Positions 40,416-40,777 of a stretch of 40,777 nt of DNA are shown piece by piece. Source of the DNA: an uncultured Collinsella sp. (lineage in GTDB: Bacteria; Actinomycetota; Coriobacteriia; Coriobacteriales; Coriobacteriaceae). How positions within the stretch are numbered: position 1 is the stretch's first letter; every line of letters starts with the position of its first letter. A program made the translations under genes and the position numbers. The DNA is taken from NCBI GenBank assembly GCA_900552685.1, contig USAJ01000011.1, positions 1 through 40,777 on the forward strand, in the 5' to 3' direction. The notes below the pieces were generated by a model, which did not search any database, had not been told where the DNA came from, and saw nothing but the letters and a program-made list of their open reading frames with translations.

Positions 40416-40667
40416 GTGGCGTGGTCGGCAACGGGACGCGCCATGCGACCGGTGGCGGAGGCCGAGGCGCGGGAGCGCGCGTTCGTTTGCACCGCCTCGC
40501 ACGACCTCGTCACCCCGCTCATGGCGGTGACCGCGAACTGCGACGTGCTTGAAGCGGAGGCATCCGATCAGGCCGGCCTTGCGTCCTGGGTCGCCATCAT
40601 CCGTGCAGCGGCGGACGAGATGGCGACTCGCATCGCTGACATGCTCATGCACATGGGCGGCGACTAG
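40416..40667 (+). pseudogene. Sensor histidine kinase fragment (HisKA dimerisation domain only)
   Basis: An 83-aa reading frame from GTG 40416, preceded by GGGGGGC. Residues 22-76 form a clear HisKA domain: FVCTASHDLVTPLMAVTANCDVLE with the phospho-His in SHDLVTPL, followed by a second helix DQAGLASWVAIIRAAADEMATRIADMLMHM. The frame then stops, with no ATPase domain (N, G1 or G2 boxes) and no sensor or membrane segment. It is a remnant or a very short free domain; I favour a remnant. Nothing in 40668-40777 continues a kinase. Confidence 0.65.
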
Positions 40668-40729
40668 ACAGGGCGATCCCTGCAACGGGCATTATTATCC
40701 GGGAAGCGTTTGATTGCGAGGCACGCCGG

Positions 40730-40759
40730 TGTGAGGGCCTGAGTCGTCAGGCCCTCACA
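40730..40759. repeat. Perfect 13-bp hairpin near the window end
   Basis: TGTGAGGGCCTGA (40730-40742) pairs with TCAGGCCCTCACA (40747-40759), loop GTCG. It is followed by AGGGGG and ATG at 40771, possibly the start of a gene beyond the window, which cannot be judged. No T run follows on either strand. Confidence 0.6.
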
Positions 40760-40777
40760 GGGGGACCGCGATGGTGG

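Overview
The window is a high-GC bacterial chromosome segment, dense with housekeeping genes. The gene set suggests a gut actinobacterium of the class Coriobacteriia, most like Collinsella: a type III glutamine synthetase, an orphan STAND/SARP regulator, paired glycerol dehydrogenases, a fused MurT-GatD and a metH lacking its reactivation domain, with strong G/C third positions. This placement is inferred from gene content; no search was run.

Layout. 1-69 is the tail of a gene that looks like an ABC transporter. 71-2665 holds a regulated operon of a DUF6110 small membrane protein and a P1B-type metal ATPase. 2670-3604 is a ribbon-helix-helix/PIN toxin-antitoxin pair whose promoter carries three GCTAGC boxes. 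3663-4097 is a small unknown protein. tmRNA (ssrA) lies at 4337-4700, followed by fragments of its own 3' end and a 62-bp-period array of long hairpins (5015-5337). A patatin-like lipase follows, then rplM-rpsI, glmM, a glucose-type PTS IIA protein and nagB, so amino-sugar entry and use are clustered. A 450-bp gap leads to a 999-aa STAND/SARP regulator. On the minus strand come a YhbY RNA-binding protein, a SAM methyltransferase, a 134-bp inverted-repeat element, a UPF0210 protein and a methionine/folate operon (metF, MetH reactivation protein, MetH core).

On the plus strand glnA (GSIII) follows. Next come a terminal-inverted-repeat element and a 100-bp duplication that includes the 3' end of tRNA-Glu. 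A minus-strand group holds two related helical-repeat proteins and a fused MurT-GatD (lipid II amidation). The next plus-strand block is an alcohol/glycerol oxidation cluster: iron alcohol dehydrogenase, two GldA paralogues and a four-cluster ferredoxin. Then come ychF and a DUF1648 membrane protein, a divergent xre/unknown pair around a perfect 24-bp palindrome, ansA, guaA, a GyrI-like protein and a histidine-kinase fragment.

Most coding regions are ordinary. The unusual material is between genes: a covarying hairpin array, a MITE-like inverted repeat, tRNA and tmRNA scars, three related REP-like palindromes, and a tandem duplication of the metF ribosome-binding site and start codon.
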